The notes beneath the pieces were generated by a model. That model was not told the DNA's origin and made no database searches. It was given only the letters and a program-made list of their open reading frames with translations. Of a stretch of 64,000 nt of DNA, positions 1-10,556 are shown piece after piece (position 1 is the stretch's first letter; the number at the start of each line of letters is the position of its first letter). This DNA is from Actinomyces sp. zg-332 (lineage in GTDB: Bacteria; Actinomycetota; Actinomycetes; Actinomycetales; Actinomycetaceae): positions 1 through 64,000 of the forward strand of contig NZ_CP064951.1 in NCBI RefSeq assembly GCF_011751945.2, written 5' to 3'. Position numbers and translations under genes: made by a program.

Positions 1-175
1 TCCACAGGAATTACAAAAATGTAGTTTTTTGAAATATCAATGTTTCCGAAATTATCCTTGAAATTACAGCAATGAAAGTATTTATCCACACCTGTTAATA
101 AACTTGTGTATAACTTTTTTTCCAACTAATATTTGTTAGACGATAAAAACAATATGGTAGAAATTAGGAGAAGTT
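1..175. other. dnaA upstream region, part of oriC
   Basis: This is the AT-rich leader of dnaA. It carries one exact DnaA box, TTATCCACA, at 82-90, a one-mismatch box in reverse (TGTGTATAA, 105-113), and a truncated box tail (TCCACAGG) at the left edge. The dnaA Shine-Dalgarno AGGAGAAG lies just before the ATG at 176. The region probably continues to the left of the window, so the origin cannot be fully judged here. Confidence 0.75.
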
Positions 176-1609
176 ATGTCAGAACTGTCTTTATCTGAAA
201 TCTGGGATGAATACATTAAAATACAATCTCCTACTATCGGCCTAAAAGAAACAGGATTCCTTAACCTTTGTCGTCTAATAGGTGATATAGCCACAGAAAG
301 CATCGTCTTACTCACACCTAATGACTATATTAAAGAACATATTGAAAAAAACTATAAAGAATCAATAATTATATTTATAACCTCAAGAATAAACTCTCAA
401 ATTTCTGTATTTTCAATACTTGTAGATAAAGCAATATCGTCTATTCCTTCTGTTCAGCCAGACTCTGAATTACATTTAGATACGCTAGACTTTGAACCAA
501 AAGAAGAATCAAAAATATTGGAAGAAATAGATAATAATCTTGAGAATTCTCAAAGTAGTGAAGTTATTTACTATGATAAGGACTCACATTTAAATCTTAA
601 ATATACTTTTGACCATTTTATTATTGGAAATTCAAACAGATTTGCTCAAGCAGCCGCAATTGCTGTTTCGGAAGAACCAGGTAGTGCTTATAATCCCCTA
701 TTCATTTATGGAGGAAGTGGATTAGGAAAAACTCACTTATTGCATTCAATTGGAAACTCAGCACAAGCCTTGCAAGAAAGCTACGTAATTAGATATGTCA
801 GTAGCGAAGAGTTCACAAACGAATTAATAAACTGCACAAGAGAAAAAAGAATGCACGAGTTTAAAGAAAAATATAGAAAAGTGGATATTCTTTTAATTGA
901 TGATATACAGTTTTTGAAAAATAAAGTTGAAACAATGGAAGAGTTTTTCCATACATTCAATACCTTATACAACGATCAAAAACAAGTTGTATTAACTTCT
1001 GACGTACATCCTAAAAAATTAGAAGGCATTGAAGAACGTTTACGCACACGATTTGAATGGGGATTAATCTGTGATATCCAATCTCCAGAGTTAGAAACTA
1101 GATGTGCAATTCTAAAACATAAATCACGTGTAGATAATATTGATGTTCCTGACGATGTTATAAACTTTATAGCCTCACTAATAACAAGAAACATACGTGA
1201 GCTCGAGGGCGCTTTAACACGTGTAGTTGCTTTTGCAAGTCTAACTAAACAAAATATTACTGTTGATTTAGCAAGAAATGTTCTAAAAGAATTATCGGAT
1301 AATATAACAAATGAACCATTATCTTTAGAAGCTATTATTGAATTAACAGCCACATACTTTAACATCACTTTAGATGATATACATTCAAACAGTAGATCTA
1401 AAAATATTTGTTATCCGAGACAAATAGCTATGTATTTGTGTAGAACATTCACAGATTATTCTTTACCTAAAATAGGAAAAGCATTTAATAAAGATCATAC
1501 AACAGTAATGCATTCTTTTGAAAAAATAGAAAAATCAGTAAAAACTGATCCAGAAATATATAACCATATACATGATTTATCTAAACAAATTAATAGACAT
1601 AAAATTTAA
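176..1609 (+). CDS. dnaA: chromosomal replication initiator protein DnaA
   Basis: DnaA is the AAA+ ATPase that binds DnaA boxes and opens the origin. The protein has 477 residues. A short N-terminal domain and an acidic linker (about 90-135) precede the AAA+ core. Walker A (GGSGLGKT) is at about 179-186 and Walker B (IDDIQ) at about 241-245. The C-terminal DNA-binding helix-turn-helix carries the signature-like NKDHTTVMH, a variant of the usual RDHSTVxHA. The start is the ATG preceded by AGGAGAAG. It is the first gene of the dnaA-dnaN-recF-gyrB-gyrA order, and DnaA boxes on both sides imply autoregulation. It is shorter than DnaA of many high-GC actinobacteria because the linker is short. Confidence 0.98.
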   Translation: MSELSLSEIWDEYIKIQSPTIGLKETGFLNLCRLIGDIATESIVLLTPNDYIKEHIEKNYKESIIIFITSRINSQISVFSILVDKAISSIPSVQPDSELHLDTLDFEPKEESKILEEIDNNLENSQSSEVIYYDKDSHLNLKYTFDHFIIGNSNRFAQAAAIAVSEEPGSAYNPLFIYGGSGLGKTHLLHSIGNSAQALQESYVIRYVSSEEFTNELINCTREKRMHEFKEKYRKVDILLIDDIQFLKNKVETMEEFFHTFNTLYNDQKQVVLTSDVHPKKLEGIEERLRTRFEWGLICDIQSPELETRCAILKHKSRVDNIDVPDDVINFIASLITRNIRELEGALTRVVAFASLTKQNITVDLARNVLKELSDNITNEPLSLEAIIELTATYFNITLDDIHSNSRSKNICYPRQIAMYLCRTFTDYSLPKIGKAFNKDHTTVMHSFEKIEKSVKTDPEIYNHIHDLSKQINRHKI

Positions 1610-1936
1610 TGCATTTTAATGTGGAAAATAATAATTTTTTTGTTATTTAACTTGTGGATAACTTTCTACTATCTGTTTATAAGTTTTATACTAAATTTAT
1701 AAACATTTTTATCCAAAGAATATGTAGCTTTTATAAACAAGTAAAAGTGTTTATATTTCAATGAAAAAATAAGTTATCCACAATATCAACAACCTCTACT
1801 ATTACTTTTAAATTAAAAAGAGAAAATAATTTTATAAATAATCTGCAGTGGCTTTTGTCAAAAACTAAAAAAATCTTGAAAAAAATAGATAAAGTAAATA
1901 ATCTTAGTTATAGAAAAATATCATCGGAGGAATAGC
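1610..1936. other. dnaA-dnaN intergenic region with DnaA boxes (candidate oriC)
   Basis: This 327-bp A-rich spacer contains two exact DnaA boxes, reverse at 1654-1662 (TGTGGATAA) and forward at 1774-1782 (TTATCCACA), and AT-rich stretches suited to unwinding. The dnaA-dnaN spacer is the usual oriC position in actinobacteria. Box density here is much lower than in the cluster at 11.4-11.8 kb. Confidence 0.7.
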
Positions 1937-3058
1937 GTGAAATTTACAGTAGATCGTGACATATTGGCAAATTCAGTATCGTGGACTTCACATACATTAC
2001 AGTCAAAAAGTACATCGCCGGTAAGAATGGGTGTGCTATTAAATGCTAAAAATGAGACATTAACCTTACAAGCAGTAGGAGATGACTCTTCCTCTAAGAG
2101 TGTAATCGAAGCAAAAGTTGATGAAGAAGGAACAATACTTGTTTCTGGAAAATTATTAGCAGATATATGTAAAGCTCTTCCTAATAAACCAGTACATGTA
2201 AGTCTTGAGGATAAAAAAGTACTTATAAAATGTGGATCATCTCGTTTCACACTAATAACAATGAATATTGATGAGTATCCTGAAATAAATCAGATGCCTC
2301 AAACATTCGGTACCGTTGATTCCCAAGAATTTTATAATGTTATAAATCAAATTAAAATAGCTGCGTCCAAAGATGATATGATTCCAGTTTTGTCTAGTAT
2401 AAAAATGGATTTTATTGGTAAAAAAATCTACTTGACAGCTACAGATAGGTTCCGTTTAGCAAAAGGTGAATTAGATTGGACACCAGAGGACGAAAATATA
2501 AATGTATCTGTTTTAATCAAATCTAAGAATTTATATGATATAGCTAGATCATTAAACCACGGTGGAACTATAAGTTTAGGTTTAAATAGTACAGAAAATA
2601 GTACTTTAATCGGATTTGAATGTGTTGGATATCAAGTGACATCTTCACTAAGAGAAGGCGATTATCCAAAAGTTGATGGAATTTTCCCACAAGAAACTCC
2701 AATAACTGCTCTTGTTGAAACTAAAGAATTAATTGAGTCAATTAAACGTGTAGGCCTAGTTTTGAATCCAAATGAACCAATAAGGTTTAATTTTGATGAA
2801 GAAGGTTTGACCCTAGAAGCAGGAAAAGGAAACGACTCTCAAGCAACAGAAAGCTTATCAGCAAACCTTAACGGTGAAGATATAGTAGTTGCATTCAATC
2901 AAACTTTCTTAATTGAAGGACTAAGTGTTTTAGAAACAAAATATGTAAAGTTCTTCTTTAATCACCCAACAAAAGCTATCTTACTAAAAGGTTGGGATGA
3001 TAAAAATAATGATGTAGTTGAAGAATTCAAATATCTACTAATGCCAGTAAGAGTATAA
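1937..3058 (+). CDS. dnaN: DNA polymerase III sliding clamp (beta subunit)
   Basis: The beta clamp encircles DNA and tethers polymerase III. The protein has 373 residues, the normal clamp length, with three successive clamp folds. The N-terminal KFTVDRDILANSVSW, the central DRFRLAKGEL and the C-terminal YLLMPVRV ending are typical. The start is a GTG preceded by CGGAGGAA at a good distance. It follows the origin-like spacer and runs into recF with a 2-bp gap, so the two are probably co-transcribed. Confidence 0.98.
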   Translation: MKFTVDRDILANSVSWTSHTLQSKSTSPVRMGVLLNAKNETLTLQAVGDDSSSKSVIEAKVDEEGTILVSGKLLADICKALPNKPVHVSLEDKKVLIKCGSSRFTLITMNIDEYPEINQMPQTFGTVDSQEFYNVINQIKIAASKDDMIPVLSSIKMDFIGKKIYLTATDRFRLAKGELDWTPEDENINVSVLIKSKNLYDIARSLNHGGTISLGLNSTENSTLIGFECVGYQVTSSLREGDYPKVDGIFPQETPITALVETKELIESIKRVGLVLNPNEPIRFNFDEEGLTLEAGKGNDSQATESLSANLNGEDIVVAFNQTFLIEGLSVLETKYVKFFFNHPTKAILLKGWDDKNNDVVEEFKYLLMPVRV

Positions 3059-3060
3059 AA

Positions 3061-4254
3061 GTGTATATATCTGATCTTGCCCTGAATGATTATAGATCTT
3101 ATAAAGAACTAGTCATATCTTTTACTAAAGGAATAAATATTTTAGTGGGAGAAAATGGGCAAGGTAAAACAAATTTAGTGGAAGCAATTGGCTATTTATC
3201 AACGTTTACTTCACATCGAGTAAAAAATGATAACACTTTAATTCGATATATTTTAGAAGAAAAACATTCAGCTCCGGGTGCAATAATAAGGGCTAGAAAT
3301 ATAAATAAAAATCACAATATTCTAATAGAATTAGAATTAATACAAGGTAAACCAAACAGGGCTAGAATAAATAAAAATAATGTAAAGAATAAAGAAATAT
3401 TAGGACATATAAAAACAGTTATATTTGCTCCAGAAGATTTACAAATAATAAGATCAGAACCTAACATTCGAAGAAATTTCCTTGATGAGTTAATAACCCA
3501 AATTTATCCAACATATATGGGTATAAGAAATGAAATTGAAAAAGTTTTAAAACAAAGAGCAGCAGTTTTAAAACTAATGCAAATAAATATGAAAAAAGGC
3601 ATTAAAACAGATCAAACAATGGTTCAGATTTGGGATGAAAAACTAGCTGAATTGTGTGCAAAAAGCTTAAAAGAACGAATTAAAATAATTAACCGTTTGT
3701 CAGAGCCACTAAAAAAATCATATAACAAAGTAACCAATGAAAATAAAACACTTACAATTGCTTATAAAAACTGTTTAGAAAAATATAATATTGAAATAAA
3801 AGATCCAGAAGATATTTCTCTTACAAAAAAACAGTATTTACAAGCATTTGAAGAAAATAAACAAATTGAAATTGAAAGAGGAATAAACCTAATAGGAGTT
3901 CATAGAGATGATATCGAGTTTTTCCTAAATGACATACCAGTAAAAGGCTATGCAAGTCATGGAGAAACTTGGTCTGTTGTCTTATCTTTAAAAGTTGCCA
4001 GCTATGAAATAATAAAGGAAATTTTTGAAGAAGATCCAATCCTAATATTAGATGATGTATTTGCTGAATTAGATACAAATAGAAGAAATAGTTTAATAAA
4101 ATTAATAAAAAATACAGAACAAGTGTTTATAACAGCTGCAGTAAATGAAGATGTCCCAGAAGAGTTAGAAGCTAAAAAATATTATGTTAAAAATATTGAT
4201 GGTATAACTAAAATATTTGATAATCCACATATAGAAAGTGAAGAAAATGAGTAA
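3061..4254 (+). CDS. recF: DNA replication and repair protein RecF
   Basis: RecF is an SMC-like ATPase that helps load RecA at gaps. The protein has 397 residues. Walker A (GENGQGKT) is at about 30-37, the motif APEDL is near 120, and an ABC-type Walker B (ILILDDVFAELD) lies near the C-terminus. The GTG start is 2 bp after the dnaN stop without a clear Shine-Dalgarno, which suggests translational coupling. The 3' end overlaps the next gene by 8 bp. Confidence 0.96.
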   Translation: MYISDLALNDYRSYKELVISFTKGINILVGENGQGKTNLVEAIGYLSTFTSHRVKNDNTLIRYILEEKHSAPGAIIRARNINKNHNILIELELIQGKPNRARINKNNVKNKEILGHIKTVIFAPEDLQIIRSEPNIRRNFLDELITQIYPTYMGIRNEIEKVLKQRAAVLKLMQINMKKGIKTDQTMVQIWDEKLAELCAKSLKERIKIINRLSEPLKKSYNKVTNENKTLTIAYKNCLEKYNIEIKDPEDISLTKKQYLQAFEENKQIEIERGINLIGVHRDDIEFFLNDIPVKGYASHGETWSVVLSLKVASYEIIKEIFEEDPILILDDVFAELDTNRRNSLIKLIKNTEQVFITAAVNEDVPEELEAKKYYVKNIDGITKIFDNPHIESEENE

Positions 4255-4786
4255 AAATGTGGATATAAATGATGAAGAAAATGTAGAAAAAAGATTAGTA
4301 AAAGTAATAGAAGAAACATTTACACGCTTAAAATTAGATGAAAACTTATACAAGTTAAAAGAAAAATATAAAACTAAAAAGAAAAAAGAAAATTCAAAAA
4401 CTAATGATAACAGCGTATTTGCTAAAGGATATAAAGATCCTGTGTCATTTGGTGAATGTATGAACCAAGTATTAAATGATAATGATTGGGATGAAAAATT
4501 ACTTTATGGAAAAATTATTTCTAATTGGGAAAATTTAGCTGGAATAAACAATGCTAAGCACGCAAAAATTGAAAAAATTGAAGATAAAACACTATATTTG
4601 AGAGTAAGCTCTACTAATTGGGCTACAACATTGAGAATGTTGCAAGATAAAATTCAAAGAAACATAGATATTGAAATAGGGCACGGTATTATAAAAAAGA
4701 TAGTTATTATACCTCCATCAAAACCAAGTTGGAAAAAAGGAAAATATCATATAAATGGAAGAGGTCCCAGAGATACGTATGGATAA
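4247..4786 (+). CDS. DUF721 (DciA-like) protein
   Basis: DUF721 proteins include DciA, the loader or operator of the replicative helicase DnaB in most bacteria. Actinobacteria keep a DUF721 gene between recF and gyrB, as here. The protein has 179 residues from the ATG at 4247, a better start than the GTG three codons upstream. A charged, Lys/Glu-rich N-terminal half is followed by the domain at about 65-160, with the hallmark W-x-x-LAG (SNWENLAGINNAKHAKI) and LYLRVSSTNWATTLRML. It overlaps the recF stop. The family call is firm. The helicase-loading role rests on family knowledge. Confidence 0.88.
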   Translation: MSKNVDINDEENVEKRLVKVIEETFTRLKLDENLYKLKEKYKTKKKKENSKTNDNSVFAKGYKDPVSFGECMNQVLNDNDWDEKLLYGKIISNWENLAGINNAKHAKIEKIEDKTLYLRVSSTNWATTLRMLQDKIQRNIDIEIGHGIIKKIVIIPPSKPSWKKGKYHINGRGPRDTYG

Positions 4787-4978
4787 AACCAATAAAATAA
4801 AAAAATATACGAAAATAAGGGTTAATGTGCTTATAAATAGGGACTCACAGCAGAGCATGTTAAAATCGTTATAAAGCAAATATATGCATAATTACAGTAA
4901 ATTATATGAAAAAAAGTGTTTTAAATGTAAAATAGTGTATAGTCTATGTATTTTCAGTAGAGAACGGGAGACTCACAC

Positions 4979-6988
4979 GTGACAGAACATGACGAGAATG
5001 TAAATGCTGAAAAAAATGATTATGGTGCAGCCAACATTACAGTCTTAGAAGGACTGGAAGCTGTACGCCAAAGACCAGGTATGTATATTGGTTCTACAGG
5101 TGAACGAGGATTACACCACTTAGTTTATGAAGTGGTAGATAACTCAGTTGACGAAGCACTCGCAGGTTATTGTACAGAAATTGAAGTTTCCTTACTTAAA
5201 GACGGTGGAGTTAGAGTAGTAGACAACGGTAGAGGTATTCCTGTAGAAGAACATCCTACCGAGAAAAAACCAGCTGTTGAAGTTGTATTAACGATTCTAC
5301 ACGCAGGTGGTAAATTCGGTGGCGGCGGATATGCCGTATCAGGTGGTTTACACGGTGTAGGTGTATCAGTAGTAAATGCATTAAGTAAAAAACTTGCTGT
5401 TGAAGTATGCCGTGACGGATACAAATGGGAAATGGACTTCGTAAACGGTGTACCAACTGGACCACTACGTCAAATTGAAAAAACAGATAAAACTGGTACT
5501 ACAGTCACATTCTGGGCAAATGAAGATATTTTTGAAACCACAACATACTCATACGAAACATTAAGGACAAGATTCCAGCAAATGGCTTTCCTTAACAAAG
5601 GATTGAGAATTACTTTAACAGATGAACGTCATGACTCAAATGTTGGTGACGAAATTGTTGGAGAAAAAGAGACTGAAAGTAATTTAAATAAGGTTTCATA
5701 CTGCTATGAAGGCGGTTTGAGGGACTACGTAAACTTTATAAATACGACTAAAAAATCTGAAGTTGTAAACTCTGATATTATAAATTTTGAAGCTGCAAAT
5801 GAAGATAATACTTTGAGTCTAGAAATAGCTATGCAGTGGACAACCGCATATTCTGAATCATTATACACTTATGCTAATACTATCAATACCACAGAAGGTG
5901 GTACTCACGAAGAAGGCTTTAGAACAGCTTTGACAAGTATTACTAATAAATATGGTCGTGAGAAAAATATTATTAAAGAAAAAGATGATAACCTCACGGG
6001 TGATGATATTCGAGAAGGATTGACAGCTGTTATATCAGTTAAGCTGACAAATCCACAGTTTGAAGGTCAAACAAAAACAAAGCTAGGTAATACAGAAGCT
6101 AGAACTTTTGTTCAACAACAACTATATGCTTATTTAACTGACTGGTTTGATTCTCACCCTGCTGACGCTAAAAATATTATTTCAAAAGCACAATCTGCTG
6201 CTGCTGCTAGGGTTGCTGCTCGTAAAGCACGTGAAGCAACTAGGCGTAAGGGTGTGTTAGAGTCAGCATCAATGCCTGGTAAACTACGTGACTGCTCAAG
6301 TAGAAAACCTGAACACTGTGAAATATTCATCGTTGAGGGTGACTCTGCTGGTGGTAGTGCTGTTGGTGGACGAGACCCAGAACATCAAGCAATTATGCCA
6401 ATTCGCGGTAAAATTTTGAACGTCGAAAAAGCTAGACTAGATAAAGCATTGTCCAACAACGAAATTGGTGCTTTGATAACAGCTTTTGGAACCGGTATTG
6501 GTGAAGAATTTGATGTGAATAAACTCCGCTATCATAAGATTGTTCTTATGGCTGATGCCGATGTTGATGGACAGCACATTGCGACACTGCTATTAACATT
6601 CTTATTCAGATACGCAAAACCATTAATTGAAAATGGTTACGTATACTTAGCAACACCACCTTTGTACAGAATAAAATGGATGAATTCTTCTCATGAATTT
6701 GTTTACTCTGATAAAGAAAAAGATGATTTTGTTGAAAAAGGTTTAGCTAGTGGTAAAAGACTACCAAAAGAAAGTGGTATTCAAAGATACAAAGGTCTTG
6801 GTGAAATGAATGCTAATGAACTTTGGGAAACCACAATGAACCCACAAACACGTATTCTAAAACAAGTGACATTAACTGATGCTGCTTCAGCTGACGAAAT
6901 ATTCACAACACTAATGGGTGAAGATGTTGAATCAAGACGCGGGTTCATACAAAGAAATGCTACAGACGTACGATTCTTGGATATCTAA
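4979..6988 (+). CDS. gyrB: DNA gyrase subunit B
   Basis: GyrB is the ATPase subunit of gyrase, which introduces negative supercoils. The protein has 669 residues. The GHKL ATPase start ([15 protein letters not shown]), the ATP-lid glycine-rich loop ([14 protein letters not shown]), the TOPRIM motif (EGDSAGGSA) with downstream DADVDG, and the C-terminal [13 protein letters not shown] are all present. The start is a GTG after ACGGGAGAC. It follows a 192-bp A-rich spacer that probably holds its own promoter, and gyrA follows after 24 bp. Confidence 0.98.
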   Translation: MTEHDENVNAEKNDYGAANITVLEGLEAVRQRPGMYIGSTGERGLHHLVYEVVDNSVDEALAGYCTEIEVSLLKDGGVRVVDNGRGIPVEEHPTEKKPAVEVVLTILHAGGKFGGGGYAVSGGLHGVGVSVVNALSKKLAVEVCRDGYKWEMDFVNGVPTGPLRQIEKTDKTGTTVTFWANEDIFETTTYSYETLRTRFQQMAFLNKGLRITLTDERHDSNVGDEIVGEKETESNLNKVSYCYEGGLRDYVNFINTTKKSEVVNSDIINFEAANEDNTLSLEIAMQWTTAYSESLYTYANTINTTEGGTHEEGFRTALTSITNKYGREKNIIKEKDDNLTGDDIREGLTAVISVKLTNPQFEGQTKTKLGNTEARTFVQQQLYAYLTDWFDSHPADAKNIISKAQSAAAARVAARKAREATRRKGVLESASMPGKLRDCSSRKPEHCEIFIVEGDSAGGSAVGGRDPEHQAIMPIRGKILNVEKARLDKALSNNEIGALITAFGTGIGEEFDVNKLRYHKIVLMADADVDGQHIATLLLTFLFRYAKPLIENGYVYLATPPLYRIKWMNSSHEFVYSDKEKDDFVEKGLASGKRLPKESGIQRYKGLGEMNANELWETTMNPQTRILKQVTLTDAASADEIFTTLMGEDVESRRGFIQRNATDVRFLDI

Positions 6989-7012
6989 TTAGAATAAAAG
7001 ACGGGGAAAAAA

Positions 7013-9592
7013 GTGACAGAAAAACCACCTAGCGTGACAGACGACGAAAAAGAAGAATACAACCACGGATATATTGAACAGGTTGATTTAGAAGCAGAAA
7101 TGCAAAGGTCATATCTTGACTATGCCATGAGTGTTATTGTTGGTCGTGCATTACCAGAGGTACGAGATGGCTTAAAACCAGTGCACCGTCGTGTTATATA
7201 TGGTATGTATGATGGTGGATTTAGACCAACCTCAGGTTTTTCAAAGTGTGCACGTGTTGTTGGTGACGTTATGGCTAACTATCATCCGCATGGTGACGCA
7301 GCAATTTATGATGCCCTAGTTCGTTTAGCTCAACACTGGTCTATGCGCGCCCCACTTGTTGCTGGGCAGGGAAACTTTGGATCTCCAGGTAACTTAGGTG
7401 CTGCTGCATCGAGGTACACTGAATGTAAAATGGCTCCATTAGCAATGGAAATGGTCAGAGATATTGATGAAGACGCTGTTGACTTTATTGATAACTATGA
7501 TGGTAGAAACCAAGAACCAACAGTTTTACCATCACGTTTCCCTAACTTATTAGTAAACGGTAGTGAAGGTATTGCTGTCGGTATGGCGACACGTATACCA
7601 CCACATAATTTACGTGAAGTAGCTGAAGGCGTTCAATGGTATTTGGAAAACCCTGAAGCAACACGTGAAGAACTACTAGAAGCACTAATTAAAAGAGTTA
7701 AAGGTCCTGATTTCCCAACCGGTGCAACTATTTTAGGTTATAGAGGAATTGAACAAGCATACCGTACAGGTAAAGGCTCGATTGTTCAGCGAGCAATTGT
7801 TAATGTTGAAGAAATTCAAGGTAGACAATGTTTAGTTGTTACCGAACTTCCATATCAAGTAAATCCTGATAATCTTGCATCAAAAATTGCTCAACTAGTA
7901 AAAGATGGACAAATCCAAGGTATTGCTGACATTCGTGACGAATCATCTGAACGTGGTGGACAGCGACTAGTTATTGTTCTAAAACGTGACGCTATACCAA
8001 AAGTTGTACTGAACAACTTGTACAAGCGAACACAGCTACAAGACTCGTTCCCAGCGAACATGCTAGCCATAGTCGACGGTGTGCCACGCACACTTTCCTT
8101 AGACGGCTTCATACACTACTGGGTACGACATCAAGTAGATGTCATTGTACGTCGCACAAACTTCCGTCTAAGGAAAGCTGAAGAACGCCTACATATATTG
8201 CGAGGCTACTTGAAGGCTTTGGATGCTTTGGACGAAGTTATTGCACTCATTAGGCGTTCTCCAACCGTCGACGACGCACGCTCTGGACTCATGGATCTTC
8301 TTGACGTTGACCAAGTCCAAGCCGACGCAATTTTGGCTATGCAGTTACGTCGTCTTGCTGCATTGGAACGTCAGAAGATCATCACAGAGTACGATGAGCT
8401 AGAAGCAAAAGCTCGAGGTTATCGCGAGTTACTTGCTAGTGAAAAGTTGCAGTATGAAACAATTTCTAAAGAATTGAAGGAAATTGTTGATAAATATGGA
8501 GATGAGCGTAAAACAACTATTCTTCCTTATGAGCAAGAAATGTCTATGGAAGATTTGATTCCTGAAGAAGAGTGTGTTGTTACAATTACACGTTCAGGAT
8601 ATGTAAAGCGTACAACAGCCGATATTTATCGTTCACAACATCGTGGTGGTAAGGGTATAAAGGGTGCTTCTTTGCGTGAAGATGACATTGTAGAGCATTT
8701 CTTTGTTACTTCAAGCCATAGCTATTTGTTGTTCTTCACTAACTTCGGTAAAGTTTATCGTATTAAATGTTACGAACTCCCTGAAGGTAGCCGTAATTCA
8801 AAGGGACAGCATGTTGCTAATGTGTTAGCTTTCCAGCCTGATGAAACTATCGCACAAGTTTTGGCAATTGAAGGATTTGAAGAAGAAAAGTCTTTGATTT
8901 TAGCTACAGCCAGAGGTTTAGTAAAGAAAACTCCTTTGGTAGCATATGGTTCAAATCGTGCTGCTAGTGGTATTATCGCCATTACTTTGCGTGAAGATGA
9001 AAATGGTTTACCTGATAAGCTAGTTGCTGCCGCATTAGCTGAAAATGAAGATGATTTGATATTTATCACTAAGAACGGTCAGTCTTTGCGTGTATCAGCT
9101 AGTGAAGACGCATTACCATCTCGTGGACGTACAACTCAAGGTGTACGTGGTATTCGTTTGAAGGAAGACGACGAATTATTAACTATGCAAGTTGTTGATA
9201 ACTCTTGTGATCTTTTAACTGTTACTGAAGGTGGTTTTGCGAAACGTACTCAAATTGGTGAGTATAGGAGACAAAATCGTGCTGGTTCTGGTGTGAAAGT
9301 AGCTAACTTTGTTGACGAAATTGGTTGCTTAGCTGGTGCTGTGAGTGTAAACCAAGATGACGAAGTTATGCTTATCATGGAAAGTGGCAATATTGTACGT
9401 GTAGCTGTCAGTGAGGTTAACAGGACTGGTCGTGTCACTAAAGGTGTCATTTTCGTGAAACTATTTGAAGGTGATAGAGTCATTGGTGTTACTAAATACC
9501 TAGAAATTGATAATGGTGACGCTGACGAAACAGCTCCTTCAGAGGAAAATACTGGTGAATCTGTTTCAGATGAAAGTTCTTCAGAAGAGTAA
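7013..9592 (+). CDS. gyrA: DNA gyrase subunit A
   Basis: GyrA is the breakage-reunion subunit of gyrase. The protein has 859 residues. The catalytic tyrosine lies in [12 protein letters not shown], and the quinolone-resistance-determining loop reads [17 protein letters not shown]. The C-terminal pinwheel carries a GyrA-box-like sequence ([10 protein letters not shown]) and ends in an acidic Ser/Glu tail. Alanine occupies the position of E. coli Ser83, as in Mycobacterium GyrA. The GTG start follows GGGGAAAA. Base composition on the coding strand changes inside the gene: the first half is A/C-biased and the last third T/G-biased. Confidence 0.98.
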   Translation: MTEKPPSVTDDEKEEYNHGYIEQVDLEAEMQRSYLDYAMSVIVGRALPEVRDGLKPVHRRVIYGMYDGGFRPTSGFSKCARVVGDVMANYHPHGDAAIYDALVRLAQHWSMRAPLVAGQGNFGSPGNLGAAASRYTECKMAPLAMEMVRDIDEDAVDFIDNYDGRNQEPTVLPSRFPNLLVNGSEGIAVGMATRIPPHNLREVAEGVQWYLENPEATREELLEALIKRVKGPDFPTGATILGYRGIEQAYRTGKGSIVQRAIVNVEEIQGRQCLVVTELPYQVNPDNLASKIAQLVKDGQIQGIADIRDESSERGGQRLVIVLKRDAIPKVVLNNLYKRTQLQDSFPANMLAIVDGVPRTLSLDGFIHYWVRHQVDVIVRRTNFRLRKAEERLHILRGYLKALDALDEVIALIRRSPTVDDARSGLMDLLDVDQVQADAILAMQLRRLAALERQKIITEYDELEAKARGYRELLASEKLQYETISKELKEIVDKYGDERKTTILPYEQEMSMEDLIPEEECVVTITRSGYVKRTTADIYRSQHRGGKGIKGASLREDDIVEHFFVTSSHSYLLFFTNFGKVYRIKCYELPEGSRNSKGQHVANVLAFQPDETIAQVLAIEGFEEEKSLILATARGLVKKTPLVAYGSNRAASGIIAITLREDENGLPDKLVAAALAENEDDLIFITKNGQSLRVSASEDALPSRGRTTQGVRGIRLKEDDELLTMQVVDNSCDLLTVTEGGFAKRTQIGEYRRQNRAGSGVKVANFVDEIGCLAGAVSVNQDDEVMLIMESGNIVRVAVSEVNRTGRVTKGVIFVKLFEGDRVIGVTKYLEIDNGDADETAPSEENTGESVSDESSSEE

Positions 9593-9611
9593 TTAACGTT
9601 TAGGAAAAAAT

Positions 9612-10001
9612 ATGCAAAGAAATCTTTCCCATAATGACGAGGAAATCCTTGAATCACAGATTTGTGTTTCAAAAGTAAATATTTTATCTGTGATGAAATT
9701 TAGTTTCCTTGTCTCTGTTGGATTAGGGATTGCTTTTGTTGTAATGGTGTGTTTGTCGTGGTTTGTTTTAGACTCCATGCACGTTTTTTCATCTTTCCAA
9801 GAATTTGCTGGGGATATTGGTACTGGCCGTGTTACTGGATTTGTCCAGTACCTTTATTTCTCAAGAGTTTTAGCGATAAGTATTATGTTAGCAATATTAG
9901 GAACTGTTGTTTTAACAGCAATTTCTGTTTTGTACGCATATATTTATAACGTTGTTGCTCATTTAGTTGGTGGTATTAAAATCACTATTACTAATGAGTA
10001 A
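9612..10001 (+). CDS. DUF3566 membrane protein
   Basis: DUF3566 proteins are small membrane proteins found almost only in actinobacteria, usually right after gyrA as here. The protein has 129 residues, with two clear transmembrane segments at about 28-53 and 86-110, and ends in the family-like YIYNVVAHLVGGIKITITNE. Many relatives have a long disordered N-terminal extension that is absent here. The gene lies 19 bp after gyrA and is probably co-transcribed. Its function is not established. The homologue in mycobacteria (CwsA region) is linked to the growth pole, but that link is not demonstrated here. Confidence 0.85.
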   Translation: MQRNLSHNDEEILESQICVSKVNILSVMKFSFLVSVGLGIAFVVMVCLSWFVLDSMHVFSSFQEFAGDIGTGRVTGFVQYLYFSRVLAISIMLAILGTVVLTAISVLYAYIYNVVAHLVGGIKITITNE

Positions 10002-10089
10002 TTTCTCGTGAATTTTATCCATTTGTAAAAAGTGTTGCTTTTTTACTAAATACCATGTAAAATTTTTCGAGTGTTCATATTGAACAGTT

Positions 10090-10163
10090 GGGACTATAGC
10101 TCAGTCGGTTAGAGCACTACACTGATAATGTAGGGGTCGCTGGTTCGAGTCCAGCTAGTCCCA
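10090..10163 (+). tRNA. tRNA-Ile (GAT)
   Basis: The 74-nt cloverleaf has a perfect 7-bp acceptor stem (GGGACTA/TAGTCCC), D-arm AGCTCAGTCGGTTAGAGC and anticodon stem CTACA/TGTAG. The loop CTGATAA gives anticodon GAT, and the T-arm contains GGTTCGAGTCC. CCA is not encoded. The pair tRNA-Ile/tRNA-Ala after gyrA-DUF3566 is a conserved actinobacterial arrangement. Confidence 0.97.
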
Positions 10164-10248
10164 CGTCATAAAAATAATTATAAATAGTTTTCAAAAACTT
10201 ATTGATTAATGATATTTTATGATGTATCCTTGAATACGTTGTTCGCTA

Positions 10249-10324
10249 GGGGATATGGCGCAATTGGTAGCGCACCTGCTTTGCAAGCAGGGGGTTACGG
10301 GTTCGAGTCCCGTTATCTCCACCA
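10249..10324 (+). tRNA. tRNA-Ala (TGC)
   Basis: The 73-nt cloverleaf is followed by an encoded CCA. The acceptor stem is GGGGATA/TATCTCC with one G-U pair, and the anticodon arm CCTGC-TTTGCAA-GCAGG gives anticodon TGC. The T-arm contains GGGTTCGAGTCCCG. It sits 85 bp downstream of tRNA-Ile. Confidence 0.97.
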
Positions 10325-10329
10325 AAATT

Positions 10330-10358
10330 ACTCTCCAGTTTGGAGAGTTTATTTTTTT
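10330..10358 (+). terminator. Rho-independent terminator after tRNA-Ala
   Basis: An 8-bp stem (ACTCTCCA/TGGAGAGT) with loop GTT is followed by a run of T. It lies 6 bp after the tRNA CCA. Confidence 0.85.
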
Positions 10359-10556
10359 AATTTTTTTGTTATTAATCAACTCTAAAAACTATATTTTCAA
10401 TTATTTGGAATTTTATTTTCAAATCTATATTCTTTTATATAAATAACGATTAAAATCACTTATAGTCTAAATTTTAGTGTATGTTTATCCGTGCAATTGA
10501 TATTATTGTACGTGTAAATAAATATTTCTTTTTTGAGTAACAACAAGGGAGTTGTT

